Made by a program: the position numbers and the translations under genes. The notes beneath the pieces are model-generated. The model was not told where the DNA came from and searched no databases. It worked only from the letters and a program-made list of their open reading frames with translations. From positions 1,873,001 to 1,937,000 of the forward strand of contig NZ_JARBAX010000001.1 in NCBI RefSeq assembly GCF_028807635.1: DNA of 64,000 nt, read 5' to 3'. This stretch comes from Streptomyces spiramyceticus. Lineage in GTDB: Bacteria > Actinomycetota > Actinomycetes > Streptomycetales > Streptomycetaceae. Shown piece by piece: positions 10,503-19,431 of the stretch; position 1 is the stretch's first letter, and every line of letters begins with the position of its first letter.

Positions 10503-11573
10503 ATGCCCGCACAGCCAAGACGCCGCTCCGTACTCCTCGCCGCCGGCGCCGCAACCGCCGCGTCCGCCATCACCGCACTGCCCGCCACAGGCACCGCCGC
10601 AGCCGAGCCGCAACGCGACCGCCCCGTCATCATCGGCCACCGCGGCGCAGCCGGCTGGCGTCCCGAGCACACGGCCGCCTCGTACACCCACGCCGTCCAG
10701 ACCGGCGCCGACTGGATCGAGCCCGATCTCGTACCGACCAAGGACCACGTCCTCGTCGTACGGCACGAGAACGAGATATCCGGGACCACGGACGTCGCCC
10801 AGCACCCCGAATTCGCCGCCCGTCGCACGACGAAGACCGTGGACGGCCGCTCCGTCACCGGCTGGTTCACGGAGGACTTCACGCTCGCCGAGCTCAAGAC
10901 GCTGCGCGCCGTGGAGCGCCTGCCGCTCGTGAGAAACAGGAACACAGCCTTCGACGGCCGGCTCGACATCATGACGTTCCAGGAAGTCGTCGACCTGGCA
11001 AGGAAGTTGTCGAAGCGGTACGGGCGCACGATCGCCGTGTTCCCCGAGACGAAGCACCCCAGCTACTTCCGCTCGATCGGCCTTCCCCTCGAACCGGAAC
11101 TCGTCCGCGTCATCCGCCGCAACCACCTCGACGCCCGCGAGTGCATCGTCCAGTCCTTCGAGCCGTCGAGCCTGACCCGGATCGCGGAGGCCCGCCTGCG
11201 CCTCCCCCTCTGGCAGGCGCTCGGCACCACCGGCGGGCCGTACGGCCACCCGGCGACGTACAAGGAAATGATGACGCCGGCCGGTCTGCGCCAGATCGCG
11301 GAGTACGCCGACTGGATCGGCCCGGACAAGTCCTCCGTCGTCGCCCCTTCGCCGCTGCTCGCGGACGCGCACGCCGCGGGGCTGAAGGTCGGGGCGTACA
11401 CCTTCCGCTGCGAGAACCAGTTCCTGCCCGCCCAGTTCCGGCGCGGCACCGCGTCCAACGACTTCGGTGACGCTTTCGCGGAGTACGCCCTGCATTACGG
11501 GCTCGGGGTGGACGCGGTCGTGACGGACTTCCCGGACCTCGCGGTGATCGCCAGGGACGCGGCCGCGGTGTAG
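10503..11573 (+). CDS. Secreted glycerophosphodiester phosphodiesterase
   Basis: This 356-residue enzyme cleaves glycerophosphodiesters to glycerol 3-phosphate and an alcohol. The N-terminus is a Tat-like signal peptide ([16 protein letters not shown], residues 6-21, then an Ala-rich cleavage region), so it acts outside the membrane. The GDPD catalytic core begins with [14 protein letters not shown], followed by the metal-site motif [24 protein letters not shown] lies upstream of the ATG at 10503. It stands alone between a repeat element and the superoxide dismutase gene. The role is probably phosphorus or glycerol scavenging from phospholipid debris. Confidence 0.88.
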   Translation: MPAQPRRRSVLLAAGAATAASAITALPATGTAAAEPQRDRPVIIGHRGAAGWRPEHTAASYTHAVQTGADWIEPDLVPTKDHVLVVRHENEISGTTDVAQHPEFAARRTTKTVDGRSVTGWFTEDFTLAELKTLRAVERLPLVRNRNTAFDGRLDIMTFQEVVDLARKLSKRYGRTIAVFPETKHPSYFRSIGLPLEPELVRVIRRNHLDARECIVQSFEPSSLTRIAEARLRLPLWQALGTTGGPYGHPATYKEMMTPAGLRQIAEYADWIGPDKSSVVAPSPLLADAHAAGLKVGAYTFRCENQFLPAQFRRGTASNDFGDAFAEYALHYGLGVDAVVTDFPDLAVIARDAAAV

Positions 11574-11639
11574 GTCCCGGAGCAGGGTCCTAGGACCAAC
11601 GCCTGATCAACTCCGAACCCTCTTGCTGCTAGCCTGCAC

Positions 11640-11656
11640 TTGCACATCTGTCGCAA
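11640..11656 (+). promoter_or_regulatory. Nur box (nickel-responsive operator) of the superoxide dismutase gene
   Basis: TTGCACATCTGTCGCAA fits the Nur consensus of tTGCaa, five bases, ttGCAA. Nur with nickel represses FeZn superoxide dismutase genes in Streptomyces. The site is 24 bases before the start codon, where a bound repressor would block transcription. TAGCCT at 11630-11635 may be the -10 hexamer. A perfect 12-base palindrome GGTCCTAGGACC lies further upstream at 11586-11597; its role is unknown. Confidence 0.7.
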
Positions 11657-11679
11657 TAAGCAGTCGGAGGGCTCGGATC

Positions 11680-12321
11680 ATGGCCATTTACACACTTCCT
11701 GAACTTCCTTACGACTACGCGGCCCTCGAACCCGTCATCAACCCGCAGATCATCGAGCTGCACCACGACAAGCACCACGCGGCCTACGTGAAGGGCGCGA
11801 ACGACACCCTTGAGCAGCTCGAAGAGGCGCGCGACAAGGAGTCCTGGGGCGCCATCAACGGCTTGGAGAAGAACCTCGCTTTTCATCTCTCCGGCCACAT
11901 CCTGCACTCCATCTACTGGCACAACATGACCGGCGACGGCGGCGGCGAGCCGTTGGCGGAGGACGGCGTGGGCGAGCTCGCGGACGCGATCGCCGAGTCG
12001 TTCGGGTCCTTCGCCAAGTTCAAGGCCCAGCTGACCAAGGCCTCCGCGACCACCCAGGGCTCCGGCTGGGGTGTTCTCGCGTACGAGCCGGTCAGCGGCC
12101 GCCTCATCGTCGAGCAGATCTACGACCACCAGGGGAACGTGGGCCAGGGGTCCGTCCCGATCCTGGTCTTCGACGCCTGGGAGCACGCCTTCTACCTTCA
12201 GTACAAGAACCAGAAGGTGGACTTCATCGAGGCGATGTGGAAGGTCGTCAACTGGCAGGACGTCGCGAAGCGTTACGCCTCGGCGAAGGAGCGCGCGAAC
12301 AACCTGCTGCTCGTCCCGTAG
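11680..12321 (+). CDS. sodF: Superoxide dismutase, FeZn type
   Basis: A 213-residue cytoplasmic enzyme that converts superoxide to hydrogen peroxide and oxygen. Metal ligands can be placed at His28 ([12 protein letters not shown]), His76 ([11 protein letters not shown]), and Asp165 and His169 ([14 protein letters not shown]). Length and the [13 protein letters not shown] start match Streptomyces SodF. The ATG was chosen over upstream codons because CGGAGG precedes it. The Nur box at 11640-11656 implies repression by nickel-bound Nur, as known for sodF when the nickel enzyme SodN takes over. A strong hairpin terminator follows at 12396-12426. Confidence 0.93.
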   Translation: MAIYTLPELPYDYAALEPVINPQIIELHHDKHHAAYVKGANDTLEQLEEARDKESWGAINGLEKNLAFHLSGHILHSIYWHNMTGDGGGEPLAEDGVGELADAIAESFGSFAKFKAQLTKASATTQGSGWGVLAYEPVSGRLIVEQIYDHQGNVGQGSVPILVFDAWEHAFYLQYKNQKVDFIEAMWKVVNWQDVAKRYASAKERANNLLLVP

Positions 12322-12395
12322 CACTACGGGACCGCACACGCCCTGCCTCGTGATCGTCTTCTCAACTTTCACCGGGGCGGGTGGTTGAAACGGGA

Positions 12396-12426
12396 GGCCC
12401 CCGCGAGGACGTGACTCGCGGGGGCC
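12396..12426 (+). terminator. Terminator after sodF
   Basis: A perfect 12-base-pair stem (GGCCCCCGCGAG and its complement) with a 7-base loop, 75 bases after the sodF stop codon. There is no T-run, as is usual for Streptomyces terminators. Confidence 0.75.
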
Positions 12427-12510
12427 GACTGTCTGTGTCTGCGCGTTTCGTTCTGCCGTTGCCCGCCCGGGCGGGCATATGCTCGCGAGCTCCTGACGCG
12501 AGAGGGCAGC

Positions 12511-12726
12511 ATGGCGAACAACAAGCCGTACTACTGCGAGACCTGCGACTCCACGGAGCAGCACCGGCAATTGAGCAACTCGGAGAAGACCTGGCTCAAG
12601 GGCCAGATCCACGTGAGGAACGTCGACGCGTACATCATGTGCGTGAGAGAGGGCTGCCGGAACCTGCGCACGGGCTGGGACAAACGCCCCTTCACCCCAC
12701 CGCTCCGCGTCCCGCCGCACCCCTAG
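12511..12726 (+). CDS. Small zinc-ribbon-like protein
   Basis: A 71-residue protein of unknown function. It has one CETC pair near the N-terminus (YYCETCDS) and a second pair CVREGC near residue 45, a spacing that could hold one zinc ion. A GAGAGGGCAGC segment before the ATG is a usable ribosome binding site. It lies between the sodF terminator and the minus-strand DsbA-like gene, with its own promoter or none visible. The C-terminal tail is proline-rich. It could be a nucleic-acid-binding zinc finger; no family is recognised. Confidence 0.6.
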   Translation: MANNKPYYCETCDSTEQHRQLSNSEKTWLKGQIHVRNVDAYIMCVREGCRNLRTGWDKRPFTPPLRVPPHP

Positions 12727-12852
12727 GCACGGCCCCCGCGAAAACCGCTCGAAGAGCACCCACGACCCGCACGGCTGGAACTCGCCCGCCATGCCGACCG
12801 CCGCATTCGCCGGCGCGGGCGGCCAACTCTGCTTCGGCGGACCGGAGCCGGG

Positions 12853-12913
12853 GCCGGGTCGGGCGGTCGTCCGGCGAGGCCTGACCGGCCCCCCTTTCGT
12901 CTCCCGACCCGGC
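12853..12913. terminator. Long inverted repeat between convergent genes
   Basis: Perfect 11-base arms GCCGGGTCGGG and CCCGACCCGGC, separated by 39 bases, lie between the plus-strand zinc-ribbon gene and the minus-strand DsbA-like gene. The position suits a bidirectional terminator. The rest of 12727-12925 shows nothing else. Confidence 0.45.
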
Positions 12914-12925
12914 GCCGCTACTGCG

Positions 12926-13579
12926 TCAGTCGAAGATCGGGCCCTCGGCGCGCGTTCGCTTGATCTCGTAGAAGCCCGGGGTCGACGCCACCAGCAGCGT
13001 GCCGTCCCAGAGGCGGGCCGCCTCGTCGCCCTTGGGGGCCGGGGTGACTACCGGGCCGAAGAAGGCGACCTCGTCGCCGTTCGCGCCGGGGACCGATATG
13101 ACCGGAGTGCCCACCTCCTGGCCGACCTTGTCTATGCCCACCTTGTGCGAGGCGCGCACCTCCGCGTCGTACGTCTCCTTGTCGGCGTACTCGATCAGGT
13201 CGGCGGGGAGGTCCGCGTCGGCCAGCGCGCCGGCTATCGCCTCAAGGGTCGAGCCCTCGCCCTTGTTGTGGAACCGGGTGCCGAGCGCGGTGTAGAGCTT
13301 GCCGACGACCTCGTCCCCGTGCAGCTGCTGGGCCGCGGTCACCACGCGTACCGGGCGCCAGCCCTTGGGGCCGAGCAGTTCGCGGTACTGCTCGGGCAGC
13401 TCGTCGAGCTTGTCCTCGTTCAGTACGGCCAGGCTCATGACGTGCCAGCGGACCTCGATGTCACGGACCTTCTCGACCTCCAGCATCCAGCGCGAAGTCA
13501 TCCAGGCCCAAGGGCAGAGCGGGTCGAACCAGAAATCGGCCGTGGTGGTCTGCGACGTGGTCCGGGCGTTCTCGGGCAT
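12926..13579 (-). CDS. DsbA-fold oxidoreductase, mycothiol-dependent nitroreductase (Rv2466c) family
   Basis: A 217-residue cytoplasmic thioredoxin-fold protein. The active site is FDPLCPWAW, with Cys22 in a CPWAW motif as in the mycobacterial mycothiol-dependent reductase Rv2466c. The helical insert and the cis-proline segment (GTPVISVPG) fit the DsbA group. GGAGA lies 4 bases before the chosen ATG; an in-frame ATG 14 codons upstream has no binding site. Rv2466c is in the SigH regulon of Mycobacterium tuberculosis, and a matching SigR-type promoter is visible upstream here. Likely role: mycothiol-linked redox defence. The substrate is not known. Confidence 0.83.
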   Translation of the reverse strand: MPENARTTSQTTTADFWFDPLCPWAWMTSRWMLEVEKVRDIEVRWHVMSLAVLNEDKLDELPEQYRELLGPKGWRPVRVVTAAQQLHGDEVVGKLYTALGTRFHNKGEGSTLEAIAGALADADLPADLIEYADKETYDAEVRASHKVGIDKVGQEVGTPVISVPGANGDEVAFFGPVVTPAPKGDEAARLWDGTLLVASTPGFYEIKRTRAEGPIFD

Positions 13580-13619
13580 GTCTCTCCTCATCGAAAAGCG
13601 TGCGCAACTTGTCCGTGGC

Positions 13620-13646
13620 AACGCCGCTGCTTGATCGGCGCATTCC
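13620..13646 (-). promoter_or_regulatory. SigR-type thiol-stress promoter
   Basis: On the minus strand GGAAT (13646-13642) and GTT (13622-13620) are separated by 19 bases, close to the SigR consensus of GGAAT, 18-19 bases, GTT. Transcription would begin near 13612, about 33 bases before the start codon of the DsbA-like gene. This fits thiol-oxidative-stress control. Confidence 0.55.
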
Positions 13647-13713
13647 CGCGATGCCGGGTGTCAGTGCCGCATGGGAGGATCGGAACGTTCGGACGAGACA
13701 CGAAGGAGTGCCC

Positions 13714-16299
13714 GTGCCCGGTGAGAATCTGTCCCGCGACGAGGCCCGCGAGCGGGCCGAGCTGCTGTCCGTCGAAGGGTACGAAGTAGCCCTCGACCTG
13801 CGATCGGCCGTCGGGGAAGCCGGGGAGGGGGCGCGCACTTTCCGTTCGGTGACGACGATCCGCTTCCAGTGCGCGCGGGCAGGCGCGGCCACCTTCGTTG
13901 ACCTGCTGGCGGATTCAGTGACGACCGTCACACTGAACGGCGAGGCGCTGGATCCGGCCGACGCCTTCGACGGCTCCCGGGTCACGTTGGCCGGACTGAC
14001 CGCCGGTTCGAATGTGCTCGTCGTGGACGCGCAGTGTGCGTACAGCCGGACGGGCGAGGGCATGCACCGCTTCGTCGATCCGGAGGACGGCGAGGTCTAT
14101 CTGTATACGCAGTACGAGCCGGCCGACGCGCGCCGCGTCTTCGCGAACTTCGAACAGCCGGACCTGAAGGCGCCGTTCCGGTTCGAGGTCACCACACCGG
14201 AGGGCTGGACGGCGTGGAGCAACGGCGTGGGCGAGCTGGTGGACGGGGTGTGGCGGTTCGCCGAGACCAGGCCCATTTCGACCTATATCACCGCTTTCGT
14301 CGCCGGACCGTATCACTACGAGACCGATGTGTACCGGCGGACGTCCGGTGACGGCACGGAGCTTGAGATTCCGCTCGGTGCCATGTGCCGCAAGGGGCTC
14401 GCCCGGCACTTCGACGCCGAGGACATCTTCACGGTCACGAAGCAGGGGCTCGACTTCTTCCACGACAACTTCGATTATCCGTACCCCTTCGGGAAGTACG
14501 ACCAGGCCTTCGTACCCGAGTACAACATCGGCGCCATGGAAAATCCGGGCTGCGTGACCTTCCGCGAGGAATTCATCTTCCGGGGCAAGGTGACGCAGGC
14601 GTCGTACGAGCGCCGGGCGAACGTCATCCTGCACGAGATGGCGCACATGTGGTTCGGCGACCTCGTCACCATGGAGTGGTGGGACGACCTGTGGCTGAAG
14701 GAGTCGTTCGCGGACTTCATGGGGTCGTATTCGATGGTCGAGGCGACGCGCTTCACCAACGGGTGGATCACCTTCGCCAACAACCGCAAGGCGTGGGCGT
14801 ACCGGGCCGACCAGCTGCCTTCCACGCATCCGATCACGGCCGACATCCACGACCTCGAAGACGCGAAGCTCAACTTCGACGGGATTACGTACGCCAAGGG
14901 TGCGTCCGTACTGAAGCAGCTCGTCGCGTACGCCGGGAAGGACGCCTTCATGGAGGGCGCCCGTCGGTACTTCAAACGGCACGCGTACGGGAACACCCGG
15001 CTCCAGGATCTGCTGACGGTGCTGGAGGAGACCTCGGGACGCGATCTGGCCGCCTGGTCGCGGGCGTGGCTCCAGACGGCAGGGGTCAACTCCCTTACGC
15101 CGCAGATTACTTATGACGCTGCCGGTCGGATCACCGAACTGGCGGTGCTCCAGGAGGCGGCGCCCAGCCACCCCGAGCTGCGGCCGCACCGGGTGGCGGT
15201 GGGGTTGTACCGGCGCGAGAGCGCGGGCGGGGCGCTGGTGCGGTATGCGCGGGCGGAGGTGGATGTCGCCGGGCCGCGTACGGTCGTGGCGGAGCTCGCG
15301 GGCAGCGAGAAGCCGGAGCTGGTGCTCGTCAACGACGACGACCTGACGTACTGCAAGATCCGCTTCGATGCCGAGTCGCTCGCCACACTGCGTGCACACC
15401 TCGGCGAGCTGACGGATCCGCTAGCGCGGGCACTGTGCTGGTCGGCGCTGTGGAACATGACGCGGGACGCGCTGATGCCGGCGCGGGACTTCGTGGATCT
15501 GGTCCTGCGGTTCGCCGGGCGCGAGAGCGACATCGGGGTGCTCCAGATGCTGCACGCGTGGACGCGGTCGGCCCTTACGCACTACGCCGCTCCCGAGTGG
15601 CGCAAGGAGGGCGGGCGGGCGCTCGCGGAGGGTGCGCTGCGGGAGCTGCGGCTCGCCGAGCCCGGCAGTGAGAACCAGCTCACGTGGGCGCGGTTCTTTG
15701 CCGCGACGGCCACCGAGCCGGCCGACTTCCAGCTGCTCCAGGGGCTGCTGGACGGCAGCGCGAAGATCGACGGCCTTGACGTCGACCAGGAGCTGCGCTG
15801 GGCGTTCCTGGGTCCGCTCGCTTCCCACGGCGTGGCGGACGAAGCGGCGATCGACGCGGAGCTGGCGCGCGACGACACGGCGTCGGGCAAGCGGCACCAG
15901 GTGCGGTGCCTTGCGTCGCGCCCTTCGGCGGCGGTCAAGGCGCAGGCATGGGCGGCGGTCGTCGAGTCGGACTCGCTGTCGAATGCGCTGGTTGTGGCCA
16001 CGATCGACGGCTTTGTACAGGCGGGGCAGCGGGAGTTGATCGCGCCGTACGCGTCGAAGTACTTCGACGCGATCGAGCGGATCTGGGACGAGCGGTCGAT
16101 CCAGATCGGGATGGACGTGGTGTCCGGGCTGTTCCCGGGACTCCAGGACAACCAGGGCACGCTGGACGCGACGGACGCATGGCTCACCGCCCACAAGGAC
16201 GCGGCGCCGGCGCTGCGGCGGCTGGTGCTGGAGGCACGGGACGACCTGGCGCGGTCGCTGCGCGGGCAGGAGTGCGACAGGGCAGCGGCGGCGGCCTGA
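13714..16299 (+). CDS. pepN: Aminopeptidase N, M1 family (copy 1)
   Basis: An 861-residue zinc metallopeptidase that removes N-terminal residues from peptides in the cytoplasm. The substrate-recognition motif GAMEN is at residues 273-277. The zinc site is HEMAH at 307-311, with the third ligand Glu330 in WLKESFADF. The start is the GTG at 13714 behind GGAG; it gives VPGENLSRDEARERAELL, which aligns with the N-terminus of the second copy. That paralogue lies at 25676-28249. This copy has GAMENPG where the other has GAMENAG. A hairpin-rich stretch follows the gene. Confidence 0.92.
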   Translation: MPGENLSRDEARERAELLSVEGYEVALDLRSAVGEAGEGARTFRSVTTIRFQCARAGAATFVDLLADSVTTVTLNGEALDPADAFDGSRVTLAGLTAGSNVLVVDAQCAYSRTGEGMHRFVDPEDGEVYLYTQYEPADARRVFANFEQPDLKAPFRFEVTTPEGWTAWSNGVGELVDGVWRFAETRPISTYITAFVAGPYHYETDVYRRTSGDGTELEIPLGAMCRKGLARHFDAEDIFTVTKQGLDFFHDNFDYPYPFGKYDQAFVPEYNIGAMENPGCVTFREEFIFRGKVTQASYERRANVILHEMAHMWFGDLVTMEWWDDLWLKESFADFMGSYSMVEATRFTNGWITFANNRKAWAYRADQLPSTHPITADIHDLEDAKLNFDGITYAKGASVLKQLVAYAGKDAFMEGARRYFKRHAYGNTRLQDLLTVLEETSGRDLAAWSRAWLQTAGVNSLTPQITYDAAGRITELAVLQEAAPSHPELRPHRVAVGLYRRESAGGALVRYARAEVDVAGPRTVVAELAGSEKPELVLVNDDDLTYCKIRFDAESLATLRAHLGELTDPLARALCWSALWNMTRDALMPARDFVDLVLRFAGRESDIGVLQMLHAWTRSALTHYAAPEWRKEGGRALAEGALRELRLAEPGSENQLTWARFFAATATEPADFQLLQGLLDGSAKIDGLDVDQELRWAFLGPLASHGVADEAAIDAELARDDTASGKRHQVRCLASRPSAAVKAQAWAAVVESDSLSNALVVATIDGFVQAGQRELIAPYASKYFDAIERIWDERSIQIGMDVVSGLFPGLQDNQGTLDATDAWLTAHKDAAPALRRLVLEARDDLARSLRGQECDRAAAAA

Positions 16300-16343
16300 T
16301 CCCTGGGCGCCGCTTGAGCACCGGCACCGCTGCGGACTCGTGA

Positions 16344-16405
16344 CGGAGCGCCTCCCGGGGGCGGAATCGGGGGCTTCGTCCCTGGCCCCCCGGGGGCGAG
16401 CCCCG
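16344..16405 (+). terminator. Hairpin-rich region after pepN
   Basis: Several overlapping C- and G-runs (for example CCCCCCGGGGG near 16387) can fold into stable stems just after pepN. This is probably where transcription stops. The fold is not unique and no T-run is present. Confidence 0.35.
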
Positions 16406-16517
16406 GCGTGGCGTTCGGTTGTTTGGCGGGTTGCCTTTCGGCAGTCGAACGTCCGTACTTTAGTGCGGTGTTGTCCTGAATTGTCGACGAGCGTGTAACA
16501 GCGGTTAGGGAGCGGGG

Positions 16518-16537
16518 CCCGGGCGGGAACGCCCGGG
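16518..16537 (+). promoter_or_regulatory. Hairpin between ribosome site and start codon
   Basis: CCCGGGCG-GGAA-CGCCCGGG forms a perfect 8-base-pair stem with a four-base loop ending two bases before the ATG at 16540. The only Shine-Dalgarno-like sequence (AGGGAG, 16507-16512) lies before the stem, so folding would bring it near the start codon. Confidence 0.4.
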
Positions 16538-16539
16538 AC

Positions 16540-17616
16540 ATGAACCACGACACCCCCGTCTCCCCCCGCCCCCTCAGCCACCTCACCGACGCGCAGCGGC
16601 GCGTGCTGTCCGCAGCGCAGTTGCGTGCGCATGGCGTCACCGCCGCCAAGACCGCCGCGCAGTGCCGCGCCGGCGGGCCCTGGCAGCAGATCCTCCCCGG
16701 TGTTTTCGTGCTCCACCCCGGGCCGCCCACCAGCGAAGAGCGGCTGCACGCCGCCCTGCTGTACGCGGGGCGGCCGACCGCCGCCGGCCTTGTGCCGGCG
16801 CAGGCCAGGACCGAGGGCGAGGTGACGTCGTACGGCGACGTCATGGTCACCGGGCTGGCCGCCCTCGCCCTGTACCGGTTCTCCTCCGCTCCCCCGCTCC
16901 TCTCCCTCGACCGCATCGACGTCCTCGTGCCCCGCACGCGCCGCCTCCGGTCCACCGGGTGCGCGCGGCTCGTGCGTGCGCACGCCATGCCCACGACCCA
17001 CCAGGTCAGCGGCGTGCCCGTCGCCCCGGTCGCCCGCGCCCTCGCGGACGCCGTCGCGCAGCTCAGCGACGCGGATGCCGTACGGCGGCTGCTCACCGAG
17101 GCCGTGCGCGGGTCGCACTGCGAACCTGCGGCTGTAGTGAGGGAGTTGACGCTCGCCCGGCTGCTGTCGCGGCCGCACGTCGTCGACGCCGTGGACTCGC
17201 TGCTCGCCGAGGGGCGGGCCATCGCCGAGGACCGGCTCTATGCCATGGTGCGCGAGCACGGACTGCCCGACCCGCTGTGGAACGTCGATCTGCGGCTGCC
17301 CGGCGGACCGCACCTCGGCGGCGTGGACATCTACTGGCCCGAGCAGGCCGTTGCCGTGGAACTGGACACTCGGGCGCCCCGCCAGGACGAGGACGCAATG
17401 GGGTCTCCCCTGCTCGAGCGAAGCCGAGAGCTTGGGGAATGGTCCGAGTACGCCCGTAAGCGCGAGCACCTGGAGCGGCTCGGCATCACCGTCGTACACA
17501 TCACGCCGAAGAAGCTGCGGGAGTCGATGGAGCAGCAGGCGACCGTCGTGCGTACGGCACTGATGGCGTCGGCAGACCGTGAGCCGTCCGCCTATGTGGT
17601 GGTTCTGCCCCGTTAG
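16540..17616 (+). CDS. Conserved actinobacterial protein of unknown function with a repeat-derived insert
   Basis: A 358-residue protein. The N-terminal part (about 15-90) resembles the winged-helix domain of AbiEi-type antitoxins (HLTDAQRRVLSAAQLRAHGV, then a WQQILPGVFVLHPG segment). The C-terminal part looks like a PD-(D/E)XK or DUF559-type nuclease fold (GGVDIYWPEQAVAVELD, then REHLERLGITVVHITPKKL), though catalytic competence is not clear. Residues 288-300 (GSPLLERSRELGE) are encoded by a dispersed palindromic repeat and break the predicted core just after the acidic strand. The stop codon overlaps that of the convergent metallophosphoesterase gene by 3 bases. Function unknown. Confidence 0.75.
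   Translation: MNHDTPVSPRPLSHLTDAQRRVLSAAQLRAHGVTAAKTAAQCRAGGPWQQILPGVFVLHPGPPTSEERLHAALLYAGRPTAAGLVPAQARTEGEVTSYGDVMVTGLAALALYRFSSAPPLLSLDRIDVLVPRTRRLRSTGCARLVRAHAMPTTHQVSGVPVAPVARALADAVAQLSDADAVRRLLTEAVRGSHCEPAAVVRELTLARLLSRPHVVDAVDSLLAEGRAIAEDRLYAMVREHGLPDPLWNVDLRLPGGPHLGGVDIYWPEQAVAVELDTRAPRQDEDAMGSPLLERSRELGEWSEYARKREHLERLGITVVHITPKKLRESMEQQATVVRTALMASADREPSAYVVVLPR
17400..17439 (-). repeat. Small palindromic repeat inside a coding sequence
   Basis: These 40 bases match, in reverse orientation, the intergenic copy at 19611-19651 with only three differences. The unit can fold as a hairpin (CCCC, GCTC, CG on one side; CG, GAGC, GGGG on the other). It adds 13 codons in frame to the host gene. 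Confidence 0.75.
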
Positions 17617-19346
17617 CGCTTCTTGAGGACCAACTCGGTGTTCCGGGCGTTCGTCGGGCCTGCCAGGGTCTGCCGGGCGCCCGGCGCGTTGAACGACAGT
17701 TCGCGGTACAGCGCCGCCAGGCCCGTCTGGGACAGGTCGGTGAAGTCCGTGCGGTGCGGGGCGGCCGACTCGATGAGCGTCGTGAAGAGGGACAGCGTGC
17801 CGTCGTGGTTGTCGACCAGCTCGATGATGCGGGCGAGCTGGGGGAACTCGATGTGCGAGGCTGTGGAGATCTCCCAGAACGTGCCGTGCGGGAGGATCTC
17901 GTTGCGGTGGCTGTGCCCATTGATCCAGGCGATCACGTTGCGGTTCTGCTTGAAGAGCGCGACCAGCTTGTCACCGCCGCCGTCGTCGAAGGTCCAGCTG
18001 TTGTGGTGGCTGAAGACGATGACGTGGTCGTCCTCGTGGGCGAGCAAGGTGCGCTTCAGCCATGCCAGTTGGGTTGTGCCGATCGAGCCCGCGAAGTGGC
18101 CGCCCCGGTCGGTCGTGTCGAGGCTGATGCCCAGCACGCCGTCGGCGATGCGGAACGAGTAGTAGAGGGTTTCGGAGTCGGCGTTCTCCTGGGTGTAGCC
18201 GTGGCCGGGTGCGCCGGGTGCCCCCGCGTACGCCGGGTTGAGGTGTGCCTGTACGTACTCGCGCGGGGTGAAGGGTGCGCGGGCCGGGTCGGGCGTGATC
18301 GGGCGCATGCGGCGGGTTTCGCGGCGCAGGAGGTCCTTGAAGTAGCTGCCGCGGGGGTCGTCGCCCTTCTTCAGTACGGATTCCAGTGCGGCGGCGTCTG
18401 CCGTCGGGAGGGAGAGCAGTTTGCGGCTGCCCACCGCGAAGTCGGCGAGGAATCCGGTGGCGTCGGCGTTCGCGAAACAGCCGCTGGGCAGGTCGTCGTG
18501 GTTGCCGACGGTCGAGTACCAGGGGATGCGCAGACCGGGGCTGTTCACGGGGCGGATCGCGGCGGCCAGGTAGCCCTCGACGCGGGGGAAGCCGCGCTTC
18601 TTGTCCGCGTCGCGCAGCGCGTCGTCCGGGTGCCAGTACAGGGGCAGGCCGGAGTCCTGGACGCCTTCGTAACGCGTCGGGTCGCCGGTGTTGGGGGTGA
18701 TGCGGCCGCCGCTCATCGTGCGCAGGAACCAGTCGAGTTCGGCCTTGGAGTTGTTGTCGGTGTTGTCACCGGTCGTCATGGCGAAGCCGAGGCGGGCCCC
18801 GGTGACCGGGCCGCCGCGCAGGGCATTGACGCGCTCGACGAGGGCCACGGCGCCGTGCACCGTGAGGGCCTCCTGCGGGCGCCACGCCCCGGCGGCCTGT
18901 GCCCGCAGGTACTCCGTACGGACAGGGTGCTGTACGTCGGTGAGGTGGAGGTCCGTCAGCTGTACGAAGGAGGCGAGCGCGGTGCGGCGGTCGGCGCGGC
19001 CGGAGCGGGCGGCGGCGAGTTCGGAACGTACGACGCGCTGCCAGCCGGGACCCGGGCCGAGGCGGCGGTAGCCGGACCCGGAGGTGCGGGGGGTCGCGAC
19101 CGTACGCAGCGAGGTGCCGGTCCAGGTGGGGGTGACGGGTGCGGGGAGGCGGGCGGGGGTGGGCGAGGCGGTGGGTGCGGCTGCCGGCGCGGCGGCCACG
19201 GCGGGAGGCTCGGCGGGGGCGGCTGCTGCGCCGTGCTCCTGGCGGAAGGTGAGGCCCAGGCCGGCCGAGACGCCGACCGCCCCGGTGGCGGCGAGGAACG
19301 AACGGCGGTCTAGGGCGGCTTCGGCTGCGGAGCGTAGGCGTGACAT
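17613..19346 (-). CDS. Tat-exported metallophosphoesterase (TIGR03767-type)
   Basis: A 577-residue calcineurin-like phosphoesterase acting outside the cell membrane. The N-terminal Tat signal is LDRRSFLAATGAVGVSAG (residues 13-30), followed by a long Ala/Pro-rich linker. Metal-site motifs are VQLTDLHLTD, TTGDNTDNN, STVGNHDDL, VFSHHNSW and INGHSHRNE. The start was set at the ATG at 19346, with GGGGAGA upstream, in preference to an ATG 25 codons earlier that would place the Tat motif too deep. The substrate is unknown; phosphate-ester scavenging is the usual guess for secreted members. Confidence 0.85.
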   Translation of the reverse strand: MSRLRSAAEAALDRRSFLAATGAVGVSAGLGLTFRQEHGAAAAPAEPPAVAAAPAAAPTASPTPARLPAPVTPTWTGTSLRTVATPRTSGSGYRRLGPGPGWQRVVRSELAAARSGRADRRTALASFVQLTDLHLTDVQHPVRTEYLRAQAAGAWRPQEALTVHGAVALVERVNALRGGPVTGARLGFAMTTGDNTDNNSKAELDWFLRTMSGGRITPNTGDPTRYEGVQDSGLPLYWHPDDALRDADKKRGFPRVEGYLAAAIRPVNSPGLRIPWYSTVGNHDDLPSGCFANADATGFLADFAVGSRKLLSLPTADAAALESVLKKGDDPRGSYFKDLLRRETRRMRPITPDPARAPFTPREYVQAHLNPAYAGAPGAPGHGYTQENADSETLYYSFRIADGVLGISLDTTDRGGHFAGSIGTTQLAWLKRTLLAHEDDHVIVFSHHNSWTFDDGGGDKLVALFKQNRNVIAWINGHSHRNEILPHGTFWEISTASHIEFPQLARIIELVDNHDGTLSLFTTLIESAAPHRTDFTDLSQTGLAALYRELSFNAPGARQTLAGPTNARNTELVLKKR

Positions 19347-19431
19347 GGTGCGGTCTCCCCGGGGTGCGAACGCATCGGCCGGGCGGGGGTGAAATCCGCC
19401 GCCCACCTGGATGGTTGGCATCGGGGATGGC

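Noticed and set aside
12791..13789. A plus-strand frame across the DsbA-like gene
   Set aside because: It overlaps the convincing minus-strand gene, has no motif and begins in a hairpin-rich spacer.
17397..17442. AATGG direct repeats flanking the inserted palindromic repeat, like a target-site duplication
   Set aside because: The two copies are 41 bases apart, which does not fit the frame-neutral 39-base insertion, so they are probably chance.
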